Shown: positions 54,229-63,047 of the stretch, in pieces
Numbering within the stretch: the stretch's first letter is position 1
How the letters are laid out: every line of letters begins with the position of its first letter
NCBI RefSeq assembly: GCF_036621415.1
Contig: NZ_CP030941.1
Location: 3,284,001 to 3,348,000, forward strand
Length of the DNA: 64,000 nucleotides
From: Nitratireductor thuwali
GTDB taxonomy: Bacteria; Pseudomonadota; Alphaproteobacteria; Rhizobiales; Rhizobiaceae
Direction of reading: 5' to 3'
The notes under the pieces: model-generated
Databases searched by the model: none
Told to the model about the DNA's origin: nothing
Seen by the model: only the letters and a program-made list of their open reading frames with translations
Made by a program: the position numbers and the translations under genes

Positions 54229-55329
54229 ATGTCTCACAACACCTTTGGCCATCTCTTCCGTGTCACCACCTGGGGCGAAAGCCATGGGCCGGCCATCGGC
54301 TGCGTCGTCGACGGCTGCCCGCCCGGCATCCGCTTCACGCAGGCGGAGATACAGGCCGACCTCGACAAGCGCCGCCCCGGCCAGTCGCGCTTCGTCACCC
54401 AGAGGCGGGAGCCCGACCAGGTGAAGATCCTGTCCGGCGTGATGACCGACGAGGACGGCGAGACGCTGATCACCACCGGCACCCCCGTTTCCATGTTGAT
54501 CGAGAATGTCGACCAGAGATCGAAGGATTACAGCGATATCGCCAAGCGGTTCCGCCCCGGCCACGCCGATTACACCTATCAGGCAAAATACGGCCTCAGG
54601 GACTACCGCGGCGGGGGCCGGTCATCGGCGCGGGAAACGGCCACGCGCGTCGCCGCCGGCGCGCTGGCCCGCAAGGTCGTGCCGGGCATGGTCGTGCGCG
54701 GGGCGCTGGTCGCGATGGGCGAAAAGGCCATCGACCGCGCCAACTGGGACTGGGACTATGTCGGACATGCCGACAACCCGTTTTTCACGCCCGATCCGGC
54801 CTCCGTGGCGGTCTTCGCGGACTATCTCGACGGCGTCCGCAAGAAGGGGTCTTCGGTGGGCGCGGTGATCGAAGTGGTGGCCGAGGGCGTGCCGGCCGGC
54901 CTCGGCGCGCCGGTCTACGCCAAGCTGGACCAGGATATCTGCGCCAATCTGATGTCGATCAATGCGGTCAAGGGCGTGGAGATCGGCAACGGGTTCGAGG
55001 CGGCCCGCATCACCGGCGAGGAAAACGCCGACGAGATGCGCATGGGCGCCGACGGGAAGCCCGTCTTCCTGTCCAACAATTCAGGCGGCGTGCTGGGCGG
55101 CATCTCCACCGGCGAGCCCATCGTCGCCCGTTTCGCGGTCAAGCCGACCTCCTCCATCCTCACGCCGCGCAAATCCGTGGACAAGGACGGTGCGGAGGTC
55201 GACGTCATGACCAAGGGACGGCACGACCCCTGCGTGGGCATCCGCGCGGTGCCGATCGCCGAGGCGATGCTCGCCTGCACCATCGCCGATCATTATCTGC
55301 GCCATCGGGGGCAGACGGGGAAACAGTGA
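54229..55329 (+). CDS. aroC: Chorismate synthase
   Basis: The last step of the shikimate pathway, converting EPSP to chorismate with reduced FMN. The 366 residues contain the three family signatures: [38 protein letters not shown] and [20 protein letters not shown] 54229 gives [20 protein letters not shown]. It is followed by ribB 117 bp downstream, a neighbour order common in this group. Confidence 0.97.
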   Translation: MSHNTFGHLFRVTTWGESHGPAIGCVVDGCPPGIRFTQAEIQADLDKRRPGQSRFVTQRREPDQVKILSGVMTDEDGETLITTGTPVSMLIENVDQRSKDYSDIAKRFRPGHADYTYQAKYGLRDYRGGGRSSARETATRVAAGALARKVVPGMVVRGALVAMGEKAIDRANWDWDYVGHADNPFFTPDPASVAVFADYLDGVRKKGSSVGAVIEVVAEGVPAGLGAPVYAKLDQDICANLMSINAVKGVEIGNGFEAARITGEENADEMRMGADGKPVFLSNNSGGVLGGISTGEPIVARFAVKPTSSILTPRKSVDKDGAEVDVMTKGRHDPCVGIRAVPIAEAMLACTIADHYLRHRGQTGKQ

Positions 55330-55446
55330 ATGGTCAAACAATGAATAGCGAATAGGGAATTGGATTGGCGTCGGTGCTCGTTGTTCTGGACAAGCCCGTC
55401 GCCGCAGGCGACGATTCACCATTCACCAATTGGAACAATGCAATAG

Positions 55447-56547
55447 ATGCCGTACGATCAGAAAAAAGTCGTCGAGGCGCTGCGCGCTTTCGAAGCTGGT
55501 GAAATCGTCGTCGTCATGGACGATGACGGGCGCGAGAACGAGGGCGATCTGATCGTCGCGGCGGTGCACTGCACGCCGGAGAAGATGGCCTTCATCGTGC
55601 GCCACACCTCCGGCATCGTCTGCGCGCCCATGCCGCGCGAGGAGGCCAAGCGCCTCAGCCTGGCGCCCATGGTCGCCGACAACGACGCGCCGCACCAGAC
55701 CGCCTTCACCGTCAGCGTGGATTTCAAGCACGGCACGACCACCGGCATATCGGCCGAGGACCGCACCCTGACGGTGCGCAACCTTGCCAACCCCAATGTC
55801 GGCGCATCCGACTTCGTTCGGCCGGGCCACATCTTTCCGCTCGTGGCCCGCGAAGGCGGCGTGCTGATGCGCTCGGGCCATACGGAGGCCGCCGTCGATC
55901 TGTGCAAGCTGGCCGGCCTGCCGCCGATCGGCGTCATCTGCGAACTGGTCAATGACGACGGCACGGTCAAGCGCGGGCCGGACGTGCAGGCCTTCGCCGT
56001 GGAGCACGGGCTGAAACAGGTCTCCGTGGCCGATCTCATCGCCTACCGGCAGCGCCAGGAAACGCTTGTGGAGCGCGTCGGCACCTTTCCCATCGCGACG
56101 CGTTCCGGCCCCGCCACCGCCCACGCCTATACGCTGCCCTGGGAAGCCATGCAGCATCTGGCCATCGTGTTCGGCGATATCCGGGACGGCTACGAAATTC
56201 CGGTGCGGCTGCACACGGAAGACGTGGCCGAGGACGTGTTCGGCGCCGAGCAGCGCCTGCAGAAGACCGTGGAGCACATGGCGGCGCAGGGGCGCGGCGT
56301 GCTGGTCTATCTGCGCGAGGGCTCCATCGGCGTCGCCCACCAGCAGCGCCGCGCCCACGGCACGGCCGACAGCGAAGCGCATGCGGAAGCGCTCGAGCGC
56401 GAGAGCGAATGGCGCGAGATCGGGCTCGGGGCGCAGATCCTGCGCGACCTCGGCATCTCGTCCATCCGCCTCATCGCATCGCGCGAGCGCCACTATGTCG
56501 GGCTGGAAGGCTTCGGCATCGAGATCGCCTCCACCGAGATCCTGTAG
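55447..56547 (+). CDS. ribB: 3,4-dihydroxy-2-butanone 4-phosphate synthase with degenerate GTP cyclohydrolase II-like domain (RibBX-type)
   Basis: Residues 1 to about 205 are a complete DHBP synthase, which supplies the four-carbon unit of riboflavin. It has VVVMDDDGRENEGDLI, TSGIVCAPM and MRSGHTEAAVDLCKLAG. Residues about 210-366 have the GTP cyclohydrolase II fold, but the zinc-binding cysteines of its CxxGDxFxSxxCxC motif are missing (VRLHTEDVAEDVFGAEQRLQ). That half is presumably not a cyclohydrolase, as in the RibBX variant of Proteobacteria. A separate ribA should exist elsewhere. No FMN riboswitch pattern was recognised in the 117-bp leader. Confidence 0.93.
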   Translation: MPYDQKKVVEALRAFEAGEIVVVMDDDGRENEGDLIVAAVHCTPEKMAFIVRHTSGIVCAPMPREEAKRLSLAPMVADNDAPHQTAFTVSVDFKHGTTTGISAEDRTLTVRNLANPNVGASDFVRPGHIFPLVAREGGVLMRSGHTEAAVDLCKLAGLPPIGVICELVNDDGTVKRGPDVQAFAVEHGLKQVSVADLIAYRQRQETLVERVGTFPIATRSGPATAHAYTLPWEAMQHLAIVFGDIRDGYEIPVRLHTEDVAEDVFGAEQRLQKTVEHMAAQGRGVLVYLREGSIGVAHQQRRAHGTADSEAHAEALERESEWREIGLGAQILRDLGISSIRLIASRERHYVGLEGFGIEIASTEIL

Positions 56548-56562
56548 CAAAAAGGCCCCGCC

Positions 56563-56593
56563 AAGGCCCCGCCTCGAGCGGGGCCTTCTCTTT
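56563..56593 (+). terminator. Rho-independent terminator of ribB
   Basis: AAGGCCCCGC (56563-56572) and GCGGGGCCTT (56578-56587) pair perfectly over CTCGA, followed by CTCTTT. Confidence 0.8.
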
Positions 56594-56594
56594 C

Positions 56595-56624
56595 GAGCGT
56601 CCACTTTTCCTGGAATTGCCCTAT
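56595..56624. repeat. Half-copy of the dispersed mosaic repeat, copy 6
   Basis: GAGCGTCCACTTTTCC followed by TGGAATTGCCCTA is the reverse orientation of the AGGGCAATTCCAGGAAAAG half seen at 59976. It lies between the ribB terminator and the MFS stop codon. Confidence 0.45.
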
Positions 56625-57841
56625 TCGGCGGGTTGCGGCAGGGGCGATGCGGTGGGCGCGCGCCCTCCGTCGGCCAGCACACGCTGCCCGAGAAGAACCG
56701 TCAGAAGGGCCGCCATTGCCGACACGACGGACACCCAGAAGCCGTTATACGGGCCGAAAGTGTCGACCACCCAGCCGGCCGTGAACGCGCCCGCGGCCAT
56801 GCCGATGCCGATGCCGGTCATCACCCAGGTGATGCCCTCGGTCAGCGCCGTTTCCGGCACGCGGCGCTCTATCAGCCCGAATGCGGTGATGAAGGTCGGC
56901 GAGATGGCAAGTCCGCTGACGAACACGGCCAGCGCCAGGAGCGCCACCGTGTCGGCGAAGAGCAGCGGGACGGTCGTCACCGCGATCACCGTGACGGCGA
57001 TGGCAAGCTGGCGGTGCAGCGGCGTGGCGAGGTTGAGCGCCCCCAGCACGAGCCCCACGACGAACGACCCGACCGCATAGACGCCGATCACAAGGCTGGC
57101 CGCGCCGGGCTGCCCAAGTTCCTTGGTGATCGCGACCGCGCTCACTTCGGCGGTGGCGAAGATCGCGCCGATGAACACCAGCGCCAGCGTGAGGATCTGC
57201 ACCGGCCTCAGCCTGATCGCCGAAACGCTGGCGACGTCCATCGTGGGCCGGAGGGGAGGTTCGGTCGAGCGCTGGAGCAGGAAAGCAACCGTTCCCACCG
57301 CCAGGAACAGCGTGCTGACCAGCATGCCCGCTTCCGGGAACAGGGAGACGCCCAGGCCCACCGAGAGCGACGCGCCGGCGATATACATCAGCTCGTCGGC
57401 CGCCGATTCGAAGGCGAAGGCGGTGTTCAGCTCGGGCCTGTTGCGGAAGATCCCCGTCCAGCGCGCGCGTATCATCGCCGGCATGCTGGGCATGGCTGCG
57501 GCCAGGAACGCCGAGACGAACAACGTCCAGGCGGGCCAGTCCTGGTTCGCGGCGGCGATCAGCGCCATGAACGCGACGACGGAGATGGCGGTGGTGGGGC
57601 CCACCACGGCCGTCTGGCCGAGCCTGTCGACCAGACGCGAGATTTGCGGGGCAAGGAAGGCATTGGTCAGCGCGAAGGTGGCGGAAACGGCCCCCGCCAG
57701 CCAGTATTCGCCCTGGGTCTGGGACAGCATGGCGACGATGCCGATCGGCACCATGGCGATCGGCAGCCGGGCGAGAAAGCCGGCGGCGGCGAAGCCTTTC
57801 GCTCCCGGCGCCTTGAAGATCTCGCTATAAGGGTTAGGCAT
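56621..57841 (-). CDS. MFS transporter, probable drug or metabolite efflux pump
   Basis: A 406-residue, 12-helix major facilitator protein beginning MPNPYSEIFKAPGAKGFAAAGFLARLPIAMVPIG, the layout of drug/proton antiporters. It is divergent from a TetR-family regulator gene across 120 bp carrying three copies of a 17-bp palindrome. That arrangement is typical of a substrate-inducible efflux pump under local repression. The cargo is unknown. Confidence 0.9.
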   Translation of the reverse strand: MPNPYSEIFKAPGAKGFAAAGFLARLPIAMVPIGIVAMLSQTQGEYWLAGAVSATFALTNAFLAPQISRLVDRLGQTAVVGPTTAISVVAFMALIAAANQDWPAWTLFVSAFLAAAMPSMPAMIRARWTGIFRNRPELNTAFAFESAADELMYIAGASLSVGLGVSLFPEAGMLVSTLFLAVGTVAFLLQRSTEPPLRPTMDVASVSAIRLRPVQILTLALVFIGAIFATAEVSAVAITKELGQPGAASLVIGVYAVGSFVVGLVLGALNLATPLHRQLAIAVTVIAVTTVPLLFADTVALLALAVFVSGLAISPTFITAFGLIERRVPETALTEGITWVMTGIGIGMAAGAFTAGWVVDTFGPYNGFWVSVVSAMAALLTVLLGQRVLADGGRAPTASPLPQPAE

Positions 57842-57876
57842 CGATGTGATCCTTGATGAAGGGTGCAAAGGGGTTT

Positions 57877-57946
57877 ACATACGCTGCGTATGTTGATCAG
57901 ATAAATACATACGAAGCGTATGTCAAATGATATACGCGACGTATGT
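57877..57946. promoter_or_regulatory. Three 17-bp operators between the MFS and TetR genes
   Basis: ACATACGCTGCGTATGT (57877-57893), ACATACGAAGCGTATGT (57907-57923) and ATATACGCGACGTATGT (57930-57946) share the plan ACATACG-N3-CGTATGT. The first two are perfect in their 7-bp arms and the third has one mismatch. They are the probable sites of the adjacent TetR protein. The middle one covers an in-frame start at 57920, so the real TetR start is further downstream. Confidence 0.85.
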
Positions 57947-57961
57947 GAAGACGAGGGACGG

Positions 57962-58573
57962 ATGGCGCACAAGCCGCGCAGCGAAATGATCGCAGAAACC
58001 CGTGCCAGGCTGGTCGCCGCCGCCAGGAAGGCCTTCGGCACCGTCGGCTATGCGGACGCCTCGATGGACGATTTCACCGCCGAGGCGGGGCTGACGCGCG
58101 GCGCGCTCTACCACCATTTCGGCGGCAAGAAGGGCCTGCTGGAAGCCGTGATCGCGGAAATCGACGCGGAGATGAGCGAACGCCTGCGCGAGATCACGGC
58201 GGGCGCCGAAACGCCGTGGCGCGGCTTCGTGGAGGAGTGCATCGGCTATGTGAGAATGGCGCTCGATCCGGAAATCCAGCGCATCATGCTGCGCGACGGC
58301 CCCGCCGTACTCGGCGATCCCACCACATGGCCGAACCAGAGCGCCTGCATCGCCTCGCTTTCGACGAACCTGCGCGGGCTGCGCGACGCCGGCACGATCG
58401 TCGATCTCGACCCGGACGCCATGGCCCATCTCATCAACGGCGCCTCGCTGAACGCCTCGCTGTGGATCGCCAACGCGCCCGATCCGGAGGAGACCTCGCG
58501 CAGGGCGGTCGATGCCTTCAGGACGCTACTCGAGGGGCTTCTGGCGGACAATGCGAAGGCAAACGGATGCTGA
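57962..58573 (+). CDS. TetR-family transcriptional repressor
   Basis: A 203-residue regulator. The N-terminal helix-turn-helix is RARLVAAARKAFGTVGYADASMDDFTAEAGLTRGALYHHFGGKKGLLEAVI, with recognition helix around TRGALYHHF. A helical ligand-binding domain makes up the rest. ATG 57962 (MAHKPRSEMIAE) follows the three operators; the frame is open to 57920, but that codon is inside an operator. It should repress itself and the divergent MFS gene. Confidence 0.92.
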   Translation: MAHKPRSEMIAETRARLVAAARKAFGTVGYADASMDDFTAEAGLTRGALYHHFGGKKGLLEAVIAEIDAEMSERLREITAGAETPWRGFVEECIGYVRMALDPEIQRIMLRDGPAVLGDPTTWPNQSACIASLSTNLRGLRDAGTIVDLDPDAMAHLINGASLNASLWIANAPDPEETSRRAVDAFRTLLEGLLADNAKANGC

Positions 58574-58656
58574 CCGGCCTGGCGGGACGGGAGGATCAAT
58601 AGCCGCCTGACCGGAGGTTGGGCGAAAGGGGCGTGGCCAAAGGGCTCGTTCCCGCT

Positions 58657-58755
58657 CAGAGCCAGATTCTGGCAGAATCAAAATCTGGCTCTAAGCCTTT
58701 GTTTGGTCGCAAGTCTTTTCGGAAAACCGGTTCCCACTTTTCCGGACTTGCTCTA
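58657..58755. repeat. Composite dispersed mosaic repeat, copy 7
   Basis: The left stem-loop is CAGAGCCAGATT/AATCTGGCTCT and the linker is AAGCCTTTG. The right palindrome is TTTTCGGAAAACCGGTT with CCCACTTTTCCGGA. It has the same plan as 53165-53270. It ends ten bases before the start codon of the deacetylase gene and may therefore influence its leader. Confidence 0.7.
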
Positions 58756-58764
58756 TATCGGGGC

Positions 58765-59691
58765 ATGACCACGAGATTGTACAGCCACCCCGCCTGCCTC
58801 GAACACGTCACGCCGCCCGGTCATCCGGAGCGACCGGACAGGCTGCGCGCCATCGAGCGCGTGCTGCAGCACGAGATCTTCGACCCGCTCGACCGGGCCG
58901 AGGCGCCGCTGGCCGACGAGGCGGCGATCCTTCTCGCCCATCCCGAGAGCTACCGCGCGCGGGTGCGCGGCACGGTTCCGGAAACGGGGATGGCGCGCAT
59001 CGACGCGGACACGTCCGTCAGTCCCGGAAGCTACGAGGCGGCGCTGCGCGCCGTCGGCGGCGCGATGGCGGCGGTCGACGACGTCTTTACCGGCAGGGCG
59101 GACAACGCCTTCGTGGCGACCCGCCCGCCGGGCCATCACGCCGAGAAGAACACGGCGATGGGCTTTTGCCTCTTCAACAACGCCGCGATCGCCGCGCGCC
59201 ATGCCCAGAGGGCGCATGGCGCCGAGCGCGTGGTCATCGTCGACTGGGACGTGCACCACGGCAACGGCACGCAGGACATATTCTGGGACGACCCGACCGT
59301 CATGTACTGCTCCACGCACGAGATGCCGCTCTATCCGGGCACCGGCGCGGCCAGCGAGACGGGAGCGGGCAACATCGTCAACGTGCCGCTGGCCGCCGGC
59401 GACGGCGGCGACGCCCTGCGCGACGCCTTCGACGCGGTGATCCTGCCGCGCCTCGTCGAATTCCGGCCCGACCTGATCATCATTTCGGCCGGTTTCGATG
59501 CCCATTATCGCGATCCGCTGGCCGATCTGAACTTTCGCGAGGAGGATTTCGCGTGGGCGACCTCGATGCTTATGGAAAAGGCCGACCGTTTGTGCGGGAG
59601 CCGCATTGTCAGCCTGCTTGAAGGCGGCTACGACCTCGAGGGGCTGGCGCTTTCGGTCGCCGCCCATGTCGGACGCTTGATGAAAGGGTGA
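58765..59691 (+). CDS. Histone deacetylase-family protein (AcuC/acetylpolyamine amidohydrolase-like)
   Basis: A 308-residue zinc deacetylase. Catalytic and metal motifs are intact: RPPGHHAEKNTAMGFCLFNN (paired His), VDWDVHHGNGTQ (Asp and His zinc ligands), ISAGFDAHYRDPL (Asp ligand) and LEGGYDLEGLA. Bacterial members remove acetyl groups from polyamines or proteins. ATG 58765 lies directly after a repeat element. xseB starts three bases after its stop, so the two are one operon. Confidence 0.92.
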   Translation: MTTRLYSHPACLEHVTPPGHPERPDRLRAIERVLQHEIFDPLDRAEAPLADEAAILLAHPESYRARVRGTVPETGMARIDADTSVSPGSYEAALRAVGGAMAAVDDVFTGRADNAFVATRPPGHHAEKNTAMGFCLFNNAAIAARHAQRAHGAERVVIVDWDVHHGNGTQDIFWDDPTVMYCSTHEMPLYPGTGAASETGAGNIVNVPLAAGDGGDALRDAFDAVILPRLVEFRPDLIIISAGFDAHYRDPLADLNFREEDFAWATSMLMEKADRLCGSRIVSLLEGGYDLEGLALSVAAHVGRLMKG

Positions 59692-59694
59692 GGG

Positions 59695-59976
59695 ATGATC
59701 CCCGAGACCAATATTGGCGAAACCACCACCGCCGAAGCCAACAAGGACATCAAGGCGATGAGCTTCGAGCAGGCGCTGGAGGCGCTGGAGAACATCGTCA
59801 ACGACCTGGAGCGCGGCGACGTGCCGCTGGAGCAGTCGATCCGCATCTATGAGCGCGGCGAAGCCCTGAAGGCCCATTGCGACAAGCTGCTGAAGGCGGC
59901 CGAGGACAAGGTGGAAAAGATCCGCCTTTCGCGCGAAGGCCAGGCCGTCGGCGTCGAGCCCCTGGATCCGCAATAG
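59695..59976 (+). CDS. xseB: Exodeoxyribonuclease VII small subunit
   Basis: A 93-residue protein with the typical helical core [36 protein letters not shown]. Several copies of this subunit bind each large subunit (XseA, not in the window) of the single-strand exonuclease. GAGGG precedes the ATG. The gene order deacetylase-xseB-dxs is common in alphaproteobacteria. Confidence 0.95.
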   Translation: MIPETNIGETTTAEANKDIKAMSFEQALEALENIVNDLERGDVPLEQSIRIYERGEALKAHCDKLLKAAEDKVEKIRLSREGQAVGVEPLDPQ

Positions 59977-60020
59977 CAATTCCAGGAAAGGCGGAACCCC
60001 GTTTTCCGTCCGCAGTTGCG
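59976..60020. repeat. Dispersed intergenic mosaic repeat, copy 8
   Basis: AGCAATTCCAGGAAAGGCGG followed by CCCGTTTTCCGTCCGCAGTTGC is close to copy 1 at 2281. It begins at the last base of the xseB stop codon and covers an in-frame TTG (60016) of dxs, which argues against that codon as a start. Confidence 0.6.
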
Positions 60021-60060
60021 TGAAGCGAACCGAGATCGCGAACCGCCACACTTTCCGAAA

Positions 60061-61983
60061 GTGAAGCCCGTGAAGTCGCCGCCCCAGACACCCCTGCTCG
60101 ACACGATCCGTATTCCGGCCGACATGAAGCGGCTGACGGAGGCGGATCTTCCGAAGCTGGCCGAGGAACTGCGCGCCGAGACGATCGACGCCGTGTCGCG
60201 GACCGGCGGGCATCTGGGCGCGGGGCTGGGCGTCGTCGAACTCACCGTGGCGCTGCACTACGTCTTCGACACGCCCGGCGACCGGCTGATCTGGGATGTC
60301 GGGCACCAGGCCTATCCGCACAAGATCCTGACCGGACGCCGCGACCGCATCCGCACCCTGCGCCAGGAAGGCGGGCTCTCCGGCTTCACTCGGCGCGCGG
60401 AAAGCGAATACGACGCCTTCGGCGCGGCCCATTCGTCCACGTCGATCTCGGCCGGTCTCGGCATGGCGGTGGCCCGCGACCTCAAAGGCCGGCGCAACAA
60501 CGTCATCTCGGTCATCGGCGACGGGGCCATGTCCGCGGGCATGGCCTATGAGGCGATGAACAATGCCGGCGCGCTGGATGCGCGCCTGATCGTCATCCTC
60601 AACGACAACGACATGTCGATCGCCCCGCCCCAGGGCGCGATGAGCGCCTATCTGGCGCGCCTCGCCTCCGGCCGCACCTATCAGGGCTTTCGCGACTTCG
60701 GCAAGAAGCTGACCTCCTATCTCGGCAAGAATGTCGACCGCGCCATCACCCGCGCCGTGGAGCATGCGCGCGGCTACGTCACCGGCGGCACGCTGTTCGA
60801 GGAGATGGGTTTCTTCCATATCGGCCCGATCGACGGACACAATCTGGAACATCTCATCCCGGTCCTGAAGAATGTGCGCGACCACGGCCAGGGCCCGGTG
60901 CTGATCCATGTCGTGACCCAGAAGGGCAAGGGCTATGCGCCGGCCGAGGCCGCAGCCGACAAATATCACGGCGTGTCGAAGTTCGACGTCATCACGGGCG
61001 CGCAGGCCAAGGCCCCTTCCAACGCGCCGTCCTACACCAAGGTCTTCGCGCAGAGCCTCATCGAGGAAGCGCGCGAGGACGACCGCATCGTGGCCGTTAC
61101 CGCGGCCATGCCGTCGGGCACCGGGCTCGATCTGTTCGGCAAGGAATTTCCCGACCGGACTTTCGATGTCGGCATCGCCGAACAGCATGGCGTGACCTTC
61201 GCCGCCGGCATGGCGACCGAGGGCTACCGGCCTTTCGCCGCGATCTATTCCACCTTCCTGCAGCGCGCCTACGACCAGGTGGTGCATGACGTGGCGATCC
61301 AGAACCTGCCGGTGCGCTTTGCCATAGACCGCGCCGGCTTCGTCGGCGCCGACGGGGCGACCCATTGCGGCGCTTTCGACATAGCCTATCTGGCCAGCCT
61401 GCCGAACTTCGTGGTGATGGCGGCGGGCGACGAGGCGGAGCTGAAGCACATGGTGCGCACGGCGGCCGTCCACGACAGCGGGCCCATCGCCTTCCGCTAT
61501 CCGCGCGGCAATGGCGTCGGCGTCGACATGCCGGAGCGCGGCGAGGTGCTGGAGATCGGCAAGGGCCGGATCATGCGCGAGGGCTCCAAGGTCGCCATCC
61601 TTTCCTACGGCGCGCGGCTGGCCGACTGCCTCAAGGCGGCGGACGAGCTGGATTCGGCGGGCCTTTCCACCACCGTGGCCGACGCCCGCTTCGCCAAACC
61701 GCTGGACGAGGCGCTGATACGCGCCCTTGCCGAAAACCACGAGGTTCTGGTGACCGTCGAGGAAGGCTCCGTCGGCGGCTTCAGCGCGCATGTCATGCAT
61801 TTCCTGGCGCATGAGGGGCTGCTGGAAAGCGGCCTGAAGCTGCGCCCGCTGGTGATGCCGGATATCTTCATGGACCACGCCAAGCCGGAAAAGATGGTGG
61901 CGGATGCCGGGCTCGACGCGGCGGGCATCGTGAGCACCGTGTTTGCGGCGCTGGGCCAGGAGGAGCATGTGGCACGGGCCTGA
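60061..61983 (+). CDS. dxs: 1-deoxy-D-xylulose-5-phosphate synthase
   Basis: A thiamine-diphosphate enzyme joining pyruvate and glyceraldehyde-3-phosphate, the entry to the MEP pathway that also includes IspE. At 640 residues from GTG 60061 it has the usual length. Motifs are [52 protein letters not shown] (ThDP), [16 protein letters not shown] and [14 protein letters not shown] 60070 is another possible start. The TTG at 60016 lies in a repeat and is unlikely. Confidence 0.95.
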   Translation: MKPVKSPPQTPLLDTIRIPADMKRLTEADLPKLAEELRAETIDAVSRTGGHLGAGLGVVELTVALHYVFDTPGDRLIWDVGHQAYPHKILTGRRDRIRTLRQEGGLSGFTRRAESEYDAFGAAHSSTSISAGLGMAVARDLKGRRNNVISVIGDGAMSAGMAYEAMNNAGALDARLIVILNDNDMSIAPPQGAMSAYLARLASGRTYQGFRDFGKKLTSYLGKNVDRAITRAVEHARGYVTGGTLFEEMGFFHIGPIDGHNLEHLIPVLKNVRDHGQGPVLIHVVTQKGKGYAPAEAAADKYHGVSKFDVITGAQAKAPSNAPSYTKVFAQSLIEEAREDDRIVAVTAAMPSGTGLDLFGKEFPDRTFDVGIAEQHGVTFAAGMATEGYRPFAAIYSTFLQRAYDQVVHDVAIQNLPVRFAIDRAGFVGADGATHCGAFDIAYLASLPNFVVMAAGDEAELKHMVRTAAVHDSGPIAFRYPRGNGVGVDMPERGEVLEIGKGRIMREGSKVAILSYGARLADCLKAADELDSAGLSTTVADARFAKPLDEALIRALAENHEVLVTVEEGSVGGFSAHVMHFLAHEGLLESGLKLRPLVMPDIFMDHAKPEKMVADAGLDAAGIVSTVFAALGQEEHVARA

Positions 61984-62285
61984 CTGAGCCGCGCCTTGCG
62001 ATCAATTCTGCGTTGCGCTCCGCGCTTCCGGGATGGCGAAATTGGCACCGAGCTCGTCATCAACTCTGTTTTGCGAATTCGCCCCCTGATTCTTGCGTTG
62101 AGGATGACGACGATCTTTCGCATGAGGGCGGAGTTGGTTTCACGGTTACAATTTACCGCCGCGCTCCTGCGCACCCCCCTCTGCCCTGCCGGGCAGAGGG
62201 GGGTGTGCAGGGTGCCGCCGTGAATCGCAATTGTGCTGTTAGGCACCCACTTGCCAACCGGGGCCGCATCCTTCACTGAACAGCC
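61984..62285. repeat. Intergenic region built from two dispersed elements
   Basis: Positions 62056-62128 match the element downstream of purD (46551-46620). Positions 62172-62204 form a palindrome, CACCCCCCTCTGCCC/GGGCAGAGGGGGGTG, sharing the outer arms of the 27358-27518 inverted repeat. It is followed by a CCGCCGTGAATCGCAATTG segment like those at 27530 and 53566. No gene is seen. Confidence 0.7.
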
Positions 62286-63047
62286 ATGAACGCCCCGACC
62301 GTGCAATCTCGCATCCGTCTCGACCAGCTTCTGGTCGAGCGCGGTCTTTTCGCCACGCGGGCGCGGGCTCGCGACGCGATCCAGCGGGGCACGGTGCGGG
62401 TGGCGGGGGCGGTGGCCGCCAAGCCGGGGCAGATGGTTTCCGGCAATGCGGAGGTGGCGGTGGACGATCCCGCGCGACGCTATGTCTCGCGCGCCGCGCT
62501 CAAGCTCGTTCACGGGCTGGACCATTTCGGCCTCGACCCGGCCGGGGCGCGGGCGCTGGATATCGGGGCGTCCACGGGCGGGTTCACCCAGGTGCTTCTG
62601 GAGCGCGGCGCGACCCGCGTGACCGCCATCGACGTGGGCACCGGCCAGATGGATCCGGAGATCGCCCGCGATCCGCGCGTGACCGGCATCGAAGGGATCA
62701 ATGCGCGCGCCCTGACGCTGGACGACATCGGCGGCGTACCTCCCGATTTCCTCGTCTGCGACGTCAGCTTCATCTCGCTCAGGCTGGCGCTGCCGCCGGC
62801 CCTGGACATGGCCGCGCGGGGCGCGCACGGACTGTTTCTCGTCAAGCCGCAATTCGAGGCCGGGCGCGAGGCGATCGGCAAGGGAGGCCTGTTGCGCGAT
62901 CCCTCGCGGGCGGATGCGATAGCCGACGACATGGCAGGGTGGCTTGGCCGGCAGGACGGGTGGCGGACGGTCGGCCTGACGCAATCTCCCATAGAAGGCG
63001 GCGACGGCAATCGCGAATTCCTGCTCGCCGCGCGGAAGGAATTATGA
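62286..63047 (+). CDS. tlyA: TlyA-family rRNA 2'-O-methyltransferase
   Basis: A 253-residue protein with an N-terminal S4 RNA-binding domain (IRLDQLLVERGLFATRARARDAIQRGTVRVAG) and an FtsJ-like methylase domain (DIGASTGGFTQVLLERGA, DVSFISLRLAL, VKPQFEAGREAIGKGG). TlyA methylates cytidines in 16S and/or 23S rRNA and affects capreomycin sensitivity in mycobacteria. The stop overlaps the next RNA methylase gene as ATGA. Confidence 0.93.
   Translation: MNAPTVQSRIRLDQLLVERGLFATRARARDAIQRGTVRVAGAVAAKPGQMVSGNAEVAVDDPARRYVSRAALKLVHGLDHFGLDPAGARALDIGASTGGFTQVLLERGATRVTAIDVGTGQMDPEIARDPRVTGIEGINARALTLDDIGGVPPDFLVCDVSFISLRLALPPALDMAARGAHGLFLVKPQFEAGREAIGKGGLLRDPSRADAIADDMAGWLGRQDGWRTVGLTQSPIEGGDGNREFLLAARKEL

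Noticed and set aside
55330..55446. FMN riboswitch before ribB
   Set aside because: The conserved RFN stem and loop sequences could not be found in the 117-bp leader.
57920..57961. Earlier in-frame start of the TetR gene
   Set aside because: It overlaps the second operator and adds residues not typical of TetR N-termini.
60016..60060. Upstream TTG start of dxs adding 15 residues
   Set aside because: The codon lies inside a dispersed repeat (59976-60020) and the added residues do not fit the family; GTG 60061 gives normal length.
58753..61968. A minus-strand open frame of more than 1000 codons antisense to the deacetylase, xseB and dxs genes
   Set aside because: It lies opposite three recognised genes, has the His/Arg/Gly/Asp-rich composition of antisense frames in GC-rich DNA and no domain.
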